Part shown: positions 1 through 6,085 of the stretch, one piece after another
How positions within the stretch are numbered: the first letter of the stretch is position 1
Layout: the number at the start of each line of letters is the position of its first letter
From: an uncultured Christensenellaceae bacterium
GTDB lineage: Bacteria > Bacillota > Clostridia > Christensenellales > Pumilibacteraceae
DNA length: 7,178 bases
Reading direction: 5' to 3'
Assembly (NCBI GenBank): GCA_910588315.1
Contig: CAJUQF010000099.1
Coordinates: 1-7,178, forward strand
Notes under the pieces: model-generated
What the model was told of the DNA's origin: nothing
The model's input: only the letters and a program-made list of their open reading frames with translations
Database searches by the model: none
Translations under genes and position numbers: made by a program

Positions 1-14
1 ACTCCGAATATGTA

Positions 15-23
15 TGCTATAAT
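15..23 (+). promoter_or_regulatory. Extended -10 promoter element for the CNNM-type gene (cut by window edge)
   Basis: TGCTATAAT is a perfect TG-extended -10 box. The -35 region would lie mostly outside the window, so only half the promoter is visible. The predicted start of transcription is near base 30, giving a leader of about 40 nt before the ATG at 71. The same TGCTATAAT string is used by the tRNA-Met promoter at 5625-5633, which supports it as a genuine house style of promoter. Confidence 0.6.
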
Positions 24-49
24 TTTCTATATAATATTAAAAAACGAAT

Positions 50-55
50 AGGAGA
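50..55 (+). promoter_or_regulatory. Shine-Dalgarno AGGAGA with unusually long spacing
   Basis: AGGAGA is the only good Shine-Dalgarno upstream of the CNNM-type gene, but it sits 15 nt before the ATG at 71, against 5-10 nt for the other genes in the window. The only in-frame alternative nearer to it is an ATT at 59-61, which would be a very rare start and only 3 nt away. The protein beginning at 71 has the length and N-terminus usual for the family, so I keep ATG 71 and flag the spacing. Confidence 0.45.
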
Positions 56-70
56 GTTATTTCGTCCAAC

Positions 71-1330
71 ATGGACCCATCTCAAATAGGTATATTAGTA
101 GGTTTAATCGGTCTTGTTCTTCTGTCGGCGTTTTTTTCGTCGGCGGAAACGGCTTTTACGAGCGTTAATCGCGTCAGACTGCACACGCTCGAAGCCGACG
201 GTGTAAAATGGGCAAAACGCGTCGGTAAGATGATAGACGCGTACGACAAGCTCATAACCACTATACTTATCGGCAACAACATTGTCAACATCGTTGCGTC
301 GTCGCTTGCGACCATACTGTTTGTGGACCTTCTCGGCAGTTCTACGGGCGTTACGGTATCAACCGTCGCCATGACGCTCGCCGTACTTATATTCGGCGAG
401 ATAACCCCGAAAACTATCGCAAAAGAACATCCGGAAGGATTTTGCCGCGCGTTCTGCCGTATACTTTATTCGCTCGAAATTATTTTCTTCCCGCTTACTT
501 GGATATTTTCGCAATGGAAAAAACTGTTGCTTAAAGTTTTCAAGTTCAAAAAATCGCCCGGCATAACCGAGGACGAGTTGCTTACTTACGTGGAAACGGC
601 GCACAGCGAAGGCGGCATAGACGAACATGAATCCGAACTCATTCGCTCGGCGATAGAATTCGAAGATCTCGATATCGGCGATATCATGATACATCGCGTA
701 AACGTGATTGCCGTGTCCGACGACGAGAGCATGGAAGAGGTTGCGCGCAAGTTTAAAGAGAACGGATACTCGCGCATGCCCGTCTACAGCGGCACGATAG
801 ATACGATCATCGGCATAGTCCACGAAAAAGATTTCCTCATCGCATCGCTTGACGGCGCGGATAACTTTAAGAACTGTGTGCAGACCTCTGTGTGTCTGTC
901 GGAGAATATGAAGATATCGTCCGCGCTCCGCATGATGCAAAAGAGCAAGATACACATGGCGATCGTCGTCGACGAATACGGCGGCACGAGCGGTATCGTC
1001 ACTATGGAAGATATTCTCGAAGAGCTTGTCGGCGAGATATACGACGAACACGACGAAGTGGAAGAGTTTATAAAAAAGACGGGCGACGGCGTGTACGTCG
1101 TCAACGGCAATGCGCCGCTGCTCGACGTGTTCGATTATGTCGGTGTGGACGTACGCGAAGATTTCGAATCGTCGTCTATCGGCGGTTGGGTGACCGAGCA
1201 GATGGAAAAAATACCCGTTGCCGGCGAGAATTTCGATTACGAAAACATGCATATAACGGTCACGCGTTCCACGCAAAAGCGCGTGTCAGAAGTCAAGATC
1301 ACGGTCGACCCGATAGAAGAGGAAGAATGA
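71..1330 (+). CDS. CNNM/CorC (hemolysin-like, TlyC/YtfL type) membrane protein with CBS pair
   Basis: This 419-residue integral membrane protein has the full architecture of the CNNM/CorC family, often annotated 'hemolysin family protein'; characterised members are linked to Mg2+ export or polyamine export. An N-terminal DUF21/CNNM membrane domain covers about residues 1-165, with hydrophobic segments near 7-24, 62-88, 96-118 and 130-148. It carries the family signatures LSAFFSSAETAFTSVNR (18-34), ILIGNNIVNI (65-74) and FGEITPKTIAKE (108-119). A CBS pair follows at about 205-325; the second CBS holds VVDEYGGTSGIVTMEDILEE (299-318), typical of the family. A CorC_HlyC domain occupies about 335-412. 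Length and domain order are complete. It overlaps the next gene by 4 bases (ATGA), implying translational coupling. The transported substrate cannot be read from the sequence, and the 'hemolysin' name should not be taken as toxin activity. Confidence 0.93.
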   Translation: MDPSQIGILVGLIGLVLLSAFFSSAETAFTSVNRVRLHTLEADGVKWAKRVGKMIDAYDKLITTILIGNNIVNIVASSLATILFVDLLGSSTGVTVSTVAMTLAVLIFGEITPKTIAKEHPEGFCRAFCRILYSLEIIFFPLTWIFSQWKKLLLKVFKFKKSPGITEDELLTYVETAHSEGGIDEHESELIRSAIEFEDLDIGDIMIHRVNVIAVSDDESMEEVARKFKENGYSRMPVYSGTIDTIIGIVHEKDFLIASLDGADNFKNCVQTSVCLSENMKISSALRMMQKSKIHMAIVVDEYGGTSGIVTMEDILEELVGEIYDEHDEVEEFIKKTGDGVYVVNGNAPLLDVFDYVGVDVREDFESSSIGGWVTEQMEKIPVAGENFDYENMHITVTRSTQKRVSEVKITVDPIEEEE

Positions 1331-1665
1331 TCATGGATCTGTTGTGGTTGAGAATAGTAATATGTATCGTAGTCGTGGCTGTACTCACGTTCTACCTGTA
1401 CGACGCCGGCGCGTGGCGCGTGTACGATATAGGCATATCGATCGTTGTCATAATTGTGACGAGCCTATTGTTCGCGGCGCTTGCCGTTATATGCAAAATA
1501 AAGAACGGGAAAGTTTTCGACGAAACGAACGGACTCGAGTTCACGTCGCCGAAAAACATTCTCGGCAAGCTCCCGTTCTTCCTGCTCGTTTTCGTCGGGA
1601 AACGGAACATAATGCCCAAAAGTTTGCGTTCCGTAGATAAAACGGAGATGAAAGAATCCGAATAG
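1327..1665 (+). CDS. Small two-helix membrane protein, unknown function
   Basis: I do not recognise this protein. It has 112 residues if started at the ATG at 1327, which overlaps the upstream stop as ATGA, or 110 from the ATG at 1333. The Shine-Dalgarno GAGG at 1319-1322 lies 4 nt before the first and 10 nt before the second, so the start is undecided. Two hydrophobic helices are visible at about residues 8-25 and 35-56, separated by a short polar turn. They are followed by a polar, lysine-containing tail ending in KTEMKESE. A short hydrophobic stretch (PFFLLVFVG) lies in the tail near 85-93 and might be membrane-associated. Overlap with the CNNM-type gene and a shared terminator at 1675 make cotranscription very likely, so it may be an accessory of that transporter; this is inference from context only. 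Confidence 0.75.
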   Translation: MIMDLLWLRIVICIVVVAVLTFYLYDAGAWRVYDIGISIVVIIVTSLLFAALAVICKIKNGKVFDETNGLEFTSPKNILGKLPFFLLVFVGKRNIMPKSLRSVDKTEMKESE

Positions 1666-1674
1666 CAAAATTGT

Positions 1675-1717
1675 AACAACAGACCCGCGTCGCATAACGT
1701 AACGCGGGTCTGTTGTT
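1675..1717. terminator. Bidirectional intrinsic terminator, perfect 16-bp inverted repeat
   Basis: Bases 1675-1690 (AACAACAGACCCGCGT) are the exact reverse complement of 1702-1717, with an 11-nt loop. The GC-rich core is ACCCGCGT/ACGCGGGT. On the + strand the stem runs into TTGTTATTG; on the - strand it ends in GTTGTT followed by ACAATTTTG. It begins 9 bp after the stop of the small membrane gene and lies 26 bp beyond the stop of ridA, so it is placed to end both converging units. Confidence 0.85.
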
Positions 1718-1743
1718 ATTGACAATATATCGATTTAATAAAT

Positions 1744-2118
1744 CTATTTTGCGATTATCTCTATTTCGATCTTCGCGTTTTTGGGTAGCGCCGCGACTTG
1801 TACGCAGCTGCGCGCGGGGTAGGACGCGGCGAAGTATTCGGCGTAGATTTTGTTGACTGTCGAGAAGTCGCCGATGTCGGTAAGGAACACCGTCGTTTTT
1901 ACGACGTCATTATAACTGCGTCCCGAGGCGGCAAGTACTGCGCCTATGTTTTTAAGCACTCGGCGAGTTTGCTCGGCGATATCTTCGCTTTTGATTTTGC
2001 CCGTTTCCGGGTTTATCGGTATCTGTCCGGACGCGAAGAGTGTGCCGTCTGTCTCTATCGCCTGCGAATACGGACCTATCGCCGCAGGCGCGTACTTTGT
2101 CGCTATCTCTTTTTTCAT
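1744..2118 (-). CDS. ridA: RidA family (YjgF/YER057c/UK114) reactive imine deaminase
   Basis: This 124-residue cytosolic protein is full length for the RidA family. RidA enzymes hydrolyse reactive enamine/imine intermediates such as 2-aminoacrylate, released by PLP enzymes like threonine/serine dehydratase, to the keto acid and ammonia. The signature motifs are intact: IGPYSQAI (14-21, with Tyr17), FASGQIP (28-34, with Gly31) and the C-terminal PARSCVQVAALP...KIEIEI block with Arg103, Cys105 and Glu118. These align with Tyr17, Gly31, Arg105, Cys107 and Glu120 of the E. coli enzyme, so catalysis is expected. The family normally forms trimers. The Shine-Dalgarno AGGAGA (2133-2128) lies 9 nt upstream of the ATG. 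The gene starts 41 bp after the stop of gltX on the same strand and has no obvious promoter of its own, so it is probably cotranscribed with gltX. Confidence 0.94.
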   Translation of the reverse strand: MKKEIATKYAPAAIGPYSQAIETDGTLFASGQIPINPETGKIKSEDIAEQTRRVLKNIGAVLAASGRSYNDVVKTTVFLTDIGDFSTVNKIYAEYFAASYPARSCVQVAALPKNAKIEIEIIAK

Positions 2119-2159
2119 AGTATCGCGTCTCCTATGCGCTGCGCTTTGTGCGTATCGAT

Positions 2160-3569
2160 TTAATTCAGTCTCGACTTAACGACGTCGAGCCTGCGCAATA
2201 CTTCGTCCTTTCCGAAGAGCCGTACCATCTCGGCGCCGCCGCCGGGAGTCGCCGCCGCGCCGGTTATCGCGATGCGGTATATCCACAGTACCTGCCCTTT
2301 TTTCAACCCTTTGTCCGTGGCGAGTGTTTCGAGCGCGGCGTTAAGATCGGGCGCTTTTGTCGCGGCGATACAGTCGTCGATCAGATCTTTCGCCATTGCG
2401 ATATCCGTTTTCCATTTTTTATTGACGAAAAGTTCGAGATCGAAGTTTTCAAACGCGTCGAGAAACGCGGCACGCTCACGTATGTCGGACAGCGTTTCCA
2501 CGCGCGATTGCAACAGTTCGGAAAGATATTCGTAGTCTATCTTTTTGCCGGGATAATATTTTTCGTAGTATGGTGTAGCCGCGCCGTGGAAGTCTTTGGC
2601 GTCCATCTCTTTGACGTACAAAGAGTTGAGCCAGCGCATTTTGGTCTCGTCGAAAATGGACGACGATTTTTGCAAGCCCTCGATAGAGAAACTTTCTATA
2701 AGCTCGTCCATGGACATTTTCTCGCGGTTGTTTTTGGGGTTCCAGCCGAGCAATGCGATATAGTTTACTATGGCGTGGGGCAGGAAACCTTTTTGCAAAA
2801 AGTCCTCGAATCCGGCGTCGCCGTCGCGCTTACTGAGCTTGTGCCGCTCGTCGCGCATTATCGGTTGAAGATGAATATATACGGGGCGTTCCCAGCCGAG
2901 CGCGTCGTACAAAAGATTGTACTTGGGCGTGGACATCAGGTACTCGACGCCGCGGATGCAATGCGTTATGCCCATAAGGTGATCGTCTATGACATTGGCA
3001 AAGTTATATGTCGGCATGCCGTCCGATTTGATAAGGATGTTATCCTCGAGATCCTTGAAGTCGACCGTCACGTCGCCGAAAACTTCGTCGTGATAAGTCG
3101 AAGAGCCCGTTTCGGGAATGTTCTGACGTATGACGTACGGTTCGCCGCGCGCGATACGCTCTTGCACTTCCGCTTTGCTCATGTGCAGGCAATGTTTATC
3201 GTACTTGGTCGCGCCGCGCTCGTGCATTTCGGCAAGCCGCTCTTTCGAACAGAAACAGCAATACGCGTCGCCGCTTTCCAAAAGTTTTTCGGCGTATTTA
3301 AGATATATTGCTTTGCGCTCGGATTGAACGTACGGACCGTAGTCGCCGCCGACGATAGGACCCTCGTCGTAATGAATGCCCGCTTTGTCGAGCGCGGATA
3401 TAATTATATCTACCGCACCTTCCACTTCGCGCGTTTGGTCGGTATCTTCTATGCGAAGGATAAATTTGCCGTTGTTCTTTTTGGCGAAAAGGTATGCGTA
3501 AAGTGCGGTGCGAAGTCCGCCTATATGCAAATACCCCGTGGGGCTGGGCGCAAATCTCGTACGTACCAT
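2160..3569 (-). CDS. gltX: Glutamyl-tRNA synthetase (class I)
   Basis: This cytosolic enzyme charges tRNA-Glu (and tRNA-Gln in organisms relying on the amidotransferase route) with glutamate using ATP. At 469 residues it is the normal bacterial size. The N-terminus reads RFAPSPTGYLHIGGLRTALY, containing the class I HIGH motif as HIGG at 15-18. The KMSKS loop is KLSKR at 244-248. Other conserved blocks are DHLMGITHCIRGVEYL (196-211) and the C-terminal anticodon-binding domain with GQVLWIYRIAITG (425-437). A CxC (105-107) followed by CxH (127-129) fits the zinc-binding Cys/His pattern seen in some GluRS enzymes. Shine-Dalgarno AAGGAGA (3581-3575) is 5 nt from the ATG. Whether it is discriminating or also charges tRNA-Gln cannot be decided here. 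ridA follows 41 bp downstream. Confidence 0.97.
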   Translation of the reverse strand: MVRTRFAPSPTGYLHIGGLRTALYAYLFAKKNNGKFILRIEDTDQTREVEGAVDIIISALDKAGIHYDEGPIVGGDYGPYVQSERKAIYLKYAEKLLESGDAYCCFCSKERLAEMHERGATKYDKHCLHMSKAEVQERIARGEPYVIRQNIPETGSSTYHDEVFGDVTVDFKDLEDNILIKSDGMPTYNFANVIDDHLMGITHCIRGVEYLMSTPKYNLLYDALGWERPVYIHLQPIMRDERHKLSKRDGDAGFEDFLQKGFLPHAIVNYIALLGWNPKNNREKMSMDELIESFSIEGLQKSSSIFDETKMRWLNSLYVKEMDAKDFHGAATPYYEKYYPGKKIDYEYLSELLQSRVETLSDIRERAAFLDAFENFDLELFVNKKWKTDIAMAKDLIDDCIAATKAPDLNAALETLATDKGLKKGQVLWIYRIAITGAAATPGGGAEMVRLFGKDEVLRRLDVVKSRLN

Positions 3570-3579
3570 ATGTCTCTCC

Positions 3580-3609
3580 TTGACAATACTTGTTTTATCG
3601 TGATATAAT
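3580..3609 (+). promoter_or_regulatory. Strong sigma-A promoter P1 for the pepV-like gene, inside the gltX leader
   Basis: TTGACA (3580-3585), an 18-bp spacer and TATAAT (3604-3609), preceded by TG at 3601-3602, give a fully consensus promoter with an extended -10. The predicted start is near 3616, about 100 nt before the ATG at 3717. The -35 box overlaps the Shine-Dalgarno of gltX on the other strand (3575-3581). Confidence 0.75.
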
Positions 3610-3641
3610 GTTGGCGGTGAAATACCGCGCTGCTTGCTCAG

Positions 3642-3650
3642 TGGTATAAT
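3642..3650 (+). promoter_or_regulatory. Second extended -10 (P2) upstream of the pepV-like gene
   Basis: TGGTATAAT is a perfect extended -10 element without a recognisable -35 at the expected distance. The predicted start is near 3657. It could be an alternative promoter for the dipeptidase gene. Two further TATAAT strings occur at 3662-3667 and 3674-3679 without supporting -35 boxes and are not called. Confidence 0.4.
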
Positions 3651-3671
3651 ACCTGATTTATTATAATTTAA

Positions 3672-3700
3672 AGTATAATACTAATCGGAATTTATTGCAA
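3672..3700 (-). promoter_or_regulatory. Promoter of the gltX-ridA unit
   Basis: Read on the - strand, TTGCAA (3700-3695), a 17-bp spacer and TATACT (3677-3672) form a good sigma-A promoter. Transcription would start near 3665, giving a gltX leader of about 96 nt. That is too short for a T-box, and I see no T-box hallmarks in it. A small hairpin GCGGT-GAAAT-ACCGC (3614-3628) lies in this leader. Confidence 0.6.
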
Positions 3701-3716
3701 CTAAAAAGGAACGGAT

Positions 3717-5132
3717 ATGAACGAAAACTTAACGCGTGAACTGCTTTGCGATCTTGCCGAGATTGTTTCTATACCAAGTGTTTACGGCGAACCGGAAGAG
3801 GGCGCGCCGTACGGCAGGCATTGCCTGAAAGCGCTCGAATGGTTCGTGAATAAAGCGCACCAGTACGGGTTGCGCGCAGAGCTGATCGACGGCGCGTGCG
3901 CTTACGCCGAAGTGGGACACGGAACGGAGTGCGTCGGTATTCTCGGACATCTCGACGTCGTGCCGGCAGGCAACGGCTGGGCGACCGATCCGTTCAAAAT
4001 GGTGGAAGAAAACGGCAAGGTTTACGGCAGGGGAGTTGGCGACGACAAGGGCGCCGTGGTAGTGTGTTTGCATGCGCTCAAGGCGATGAAAGAACAGCGT
4101 TTGCCGTTAAAACGTCGCGTCAGGCTGATAGTCGGCGCCGACGAGGAACGCGGCAGTTCATGTATCCGCCACTATCTCGCGACGGGCGGCGAAGTTCCTG
4201 TCATGTCGTTCGTACCGGACTCCGAGTTCCCGGTCATCAACAGCGAGAAAGGTATTGCGCATATTTTGCTCGAGTTTGCCGACGGAAAGATAGCGGAAAA
4301 CATTGCGCATATTTCGGGCGCCGAGTGCGCCAATGCCGTTCCGGATAGGGCGACGGTGAATATAAAAGCCGGCTCGCCGCTGTATAAAGCTATGGAGTCG
4401 GCGTGCGGCGGAAGTATAACCGCGGACGTATTCAAAACGCAAAAGGTCGCCGAGCGCATCGTGTCCGACGGCAACGGTTTTTCGGATTTCGAGATAGTAA
4501 ACGGTAACGACGGTGTGACGATCGTCGCAAACGGCACGGCGGAACATGCGTCCACGCCGGAAAAAGGCGATAACGCGCTGTGGAAACTGTTCGGGTTTTT
4601 ATCGACATGGAGCCACGTTACAGGTATAAAATGTTTCGACGCGATATACGATTATCTTTGTACTACGCTCGCCGCGGCGAAACTCGACGTGTACAAGGAC
4701 GATCCCAAGAGCGGTGATACGACCATGTGCCTGTCGCAGGCGAATGTAGACGGCGATAAGCTCGAATTGTTGATAGATTTCCGTTTGCCGCTCGGGCTGG
4801 ACGGCGAGACCGTCGCGAAAAAACTCGAAGAAAAGACCGGATGCAAGGCAACCGTGCGCGATTATCACGAAAACCTTTATATCCCCGAGGACGCGCCGCT
4901 TATAAAAGCATTGCTCAAAGTGTACAGAGCGCTTACCGGCGATATGACCGCACCGCTCAAGGTCGGCGGCGGCACGTATGCAAGGGAACTTCCCAATGCA
5001 GTGGCGTTCGGATGCACTCCCGTCGATATCGACATCAACATGCACCGCGCCGACGAGAATTTCCCCGTTGCGCAGCTGTTTAAAAATTACGAGATATATT
5101 TGGCGGCGGCGCAAGAATTGGCTAATATGTAA
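3717..5132 (+). CDS. M20 family dipeptidase, PepV/Sapep type
   Basis: This zinc dipeptidase of the M20 family removes N-terminal residues from dipeptides in the cytosol. At 471 residues it matches PepV length. Catalytic elements are all present: GHLDVVPAGNGW with metal ligand His78 and Asp80; GRGVGDDKGA with bridging Asp109; ADEERGSS with general base Glu143 and ligand Glu144; VPDSEFPVINSEKG with Asp168; and MHRADE near the C-terminus with His443. HASTPEKGDNA (277-287) and KVGGGTYAREL (415-425) lie in the lid/substrate region typical of PepV rather than the shorter ArgE/DapE proteins. Shine-Dalgarno AAGGA (3706-3710) is 6 nt from the ATG. A thioredoxin gene follows after 50 bp with no terminator between. 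Broad dipeptide specificity is inferred from the family. Confidence 0.92.
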   Translation: MNENLTRELLCDLAEIVSIPSVYGEPEEGAPYGRHCLKALEWFVNKAHQYGLRAELIDGACAYAEVGHGTECVGILGHLDVVPAGNGWATDPFKMVEENGKVYGRGVGDDKGAVVVCLHALKAMKEQRLPLKRRVRLIVGADEERGSSCIRHYLATGGEVPVMSFVPDSEFPVINSEKGIAHILLEFADGKIAENIAHISGAECANAVPDRATVNIKAGSPLYKAMESACGGSITADVFKTQKVAERIVSDGNGFSDFEIVNGNDGVTIVANGTAEHASTPEKGDNALWKLFGFLSTWSHVTGIKCFDAIYDYLCTTLAAAKLDVYKDDPKSGDTTMCLSQANVDGDKLELLIDFRLPLGLDGETVAKKLEEKTGCKATVRDYHENLYIPEDAPLIKALLKVYRALTGDMTAPLKVGGGTYARELPNAVAFGCTPVDIDINMHRADENFPVAQLFKNYEIYLAAAQELANM

Positions 5133-5182
5133 AACTAAAATATCACGAAAATACAAATAATAATATCAAGGAGAATATTATC

Positions 5183-5488
5183 ATGATAAAACTAAATCCC
5201 TCGGTTAAAGAATTCAACGAATTGACTTCGAGCGGCAAAACGCTCGTAGACTTCTGGGCGAGTTGGTGCGGACCTTGCAGAATGCAGGCGCCGATAGTGG
5301 AAAAACTCGCGGAGACGACCGACGTCAAAGTCATAAAGGTAGACGTCGACCAAGACGACGAACTGTCTATGGACTTTCAGGTCAGCAGTATCCCGACGCT
5401 CGTGCTTTTCGAGAACGGCGTCGTAATAGAAAAATTCGTCGGGCTTACCGATATCGACGAGATCAAAAAAGCGTTCGGAATAAAATAA
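5183..5488 (+). CDS. trxA: Thioredoxin
   Basis: This is a small cytosolic thiol-disulfide oxidoreductase that reduces protein disulfides and is itself reduced by thioredoxin reductase. The 101-residue protein has the classic FWASWCGPC active site with Cys29 and Cys32, the buried Asp23 in LVDFW, and the cis-proline Pro71 in SSIPTLVLF. The thioredoxin fold is complete and there is no signal peptide or membrane anchor. AAGGAG (5168-5173) is 9 nt before the ATG. It lies 50 bp after the dipeptidase gene with no terminator or clear promoter between, so it is probably the second gene of that unit. The symbol follows the general family; a genome may hold several thioredoxins and this could be a paralogue. 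Confidence 0.94.
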   Translation: MIKLNPSVKEFNELTSSGKTLVDFWASWCGPCRMQAPIVEKLAETTDVKVIKVDVDQDDELSMDFQVSSIPTLVLFENGVVIEKFVGLTDIDEIKKAFGIK

Positions 5489-5525
5489 TCGCATAAGATA
5501 ATTCGAATCGCTTATCTTATTGATT
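5487..5525 (+). terminator. AT-rich hairpin after thioredoxin, possible weak terminator
   Basis: ATAAGATAA (5493-5501) is the reverse complement of TTATCTTAT (5512-5520) with a 10-nt loop. An outer AATC/GATT pair (5487-5490, 5522-5525) extends the stem across a small internal loop. The stem is almost all A-T and lacks a proper T-run, so termination would be weak; it may only protect the transcript end. The rest of 5526-5604 shows nothing recognisable. Confidence 0.35.
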
Positions 5526-5604
5526 CGGACGTTCTATCATTTCGGTAATAAATACGATCATACGGTAAAATTTGTGCCGTTATCAAAAATATCGTGCAAA
5601 ATCC

Positions 5605-5633
5605 TTGCGTTTAAAGAAACTTTATGCTATAAT
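5605..5633 (+). promoter_or_regulatory. tRNA-Met promoter
   Basis: TTGCGT (5605-5610), a 17-bp spacer and TATAAT (5628-5633) preceded by TGC make a near-consensus extended promoter. The predicted start at about 5640 is 6 nt before the mature tRNA, typical of a single stable-RNA transcription unit. Confidence 0.75.
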
Positions 5634-5645
5634 GGATTTTGCTAT

Positions 5646-5722
5646 GGCGGCATAGCTCAGCTGGCTAGAGTACTCGGTTCATACCCGATTGGTCACTGGT
5701 TCGAATCCAGTTGCCGCTACCA
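5646..5722 (+). tRNA. tRNA-Met (CAT), elongator type, CCA encoded
   Basis: The cloverleaf folds cleanly. The acceptor arm is GGCGGCA with TGCCGCT (one G-T pair at position 1-72), discriminator A and encoded CCA at 5720-5722. The D-stem is GCTC/GAGT. The anticodon loop TTCATAC has CAT at 5680-5682, and the T-arm is ACTGG-TTCGAAT-CCAGT. The D-loop and anticodon loop match the Gram-positive elongator tRNA-Met pattern. The initiator is excluded because position 1-72 pairs and the GGG/CCC anticodon stem is absent. The Ile2 lysidine tRNA is less likely because that loop usually reads CTCATAA. The top pair of the anticodon stem (27-43) is a C/T mismatch. Confidence 0.93.
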
Positions 5723-5783
5723 AACACGGTCGCGTTTGAACACATCGAAATACATTTTTGTAAACGGTGTCGCAGGCGCGATA

Positions 5784-5802
5784 TTCAAGAGAACATCTTG
5801 AA
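5784..5802 (+). repeat. Small inverted repeat between tRNA and its terminator
   Basis: TTCAAGA (5784-5790) and TCTTGAA (5796-5802) form a perfect 7-bp stem with a 5-nt loop in the tRNA trailer. It lacks a T-run; a role in 3' processing is possible but unsupported. Confidence 0.35.
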
Positions 5803-5808
5803 ACAAAT

Positions 5809-5844
5809 GGCAGTAAGTATAACGCTTGCTGTCTTTTGTTTTGT
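5809..5844 (+). terminator. Intrinsic terminator of the tRNA-Met transcript
   Basis: GGCAGTAAG (5809-5817) pairs with CTTGCTGTC (5825-5833): nine pairs including two G-T, with a 7-nt loop. It is followed directly by TTTTGTTTTGT. The upstream A-rich flank also pairs with the T-rich tail. It lies about 87 bp after the tRNA and should insulate the accessory region from tRNA transcription. Confidence 0.75.
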
Positions 5845-5889
5845 CCGATTTTCCGCCTTTCGGAACTCTGTTGTAGCACAGTATGCGCA

Positions 5890-5996
5890 GGAAGTCAACG
5901 TCGGATAAAATTCAACTCAAACCGTATATTATAAATAACCTTCACGCAGAATTTTCTGCCGCTGTCGTAACTACTATCCTTTCGGTGTTGACTTCC
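5890..5996 (+). promoter_or_regulatory. Long-range 16-pair stem, candidate structured RNA
   Basis: GGAAGTCAAC (5890-5899) is the perfect reverse complement of GTTGACTTCC (5987-5996). The pairing continues inward without a break to 5905/5981, giving 16 contiguous pairs of which three are G-T. The 75-nt interior contains the hairpin at 5946-5959. G-T pairs favour an RNA element over a DNA operator, although transcription through it is not shown. Confidence 0.35.
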
Positions 5997-6046
5997 CGAA
6001 GGGATTTATTTTTATGCTGTCTTTTATTTAACGCACACAGTGCTAC

Positions 6047-6085
6047 TTCCTCCGTTGCCGAAAGGCTAATAAAAAATCGGAGGAA
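6047..6085 (+). promoter_or_regulatory. Hairpin sequestering the Shine-Dalgarno of the sigma-like pseudogene
   Basis: TTCCTCCG (6047-6054) is the exact reverse complement of CGGAGGAA (6078-6085), which contains the full GGAGGA ribosome site 7 nt before the ATG at 6092. Inside the loop is GCC-GAAA-GGC (6057-6066), a GNRA-type tetraloop hairpin. In RNA this would hide the ribosome site, the usual layout of a translational switch or autoregulatory leader. Confidence 0.5.

Noticed and set aside
2148..3608. Long + strand open frame of 486 codons opposite gltX
   Set aside because: It mirrors gltX, has no recognisable domain, and gltX is certain on the other strand.
3570..3665. T-box or other amino-acid-sensing leader before gltX
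   Set aside because: The leader is only about 96 nt, with one 5-bp hairpin and no T-box consensus or antiterminator/terminator pair.
5520..5879. Open frames on both strands running through the tRNA-Met (…GGIAQLARVLGSYPIGHWFES… on +, …ATGFEPVTNRV on -)
   Set aside because: These are the familiar spurious translations of tRNA genes.
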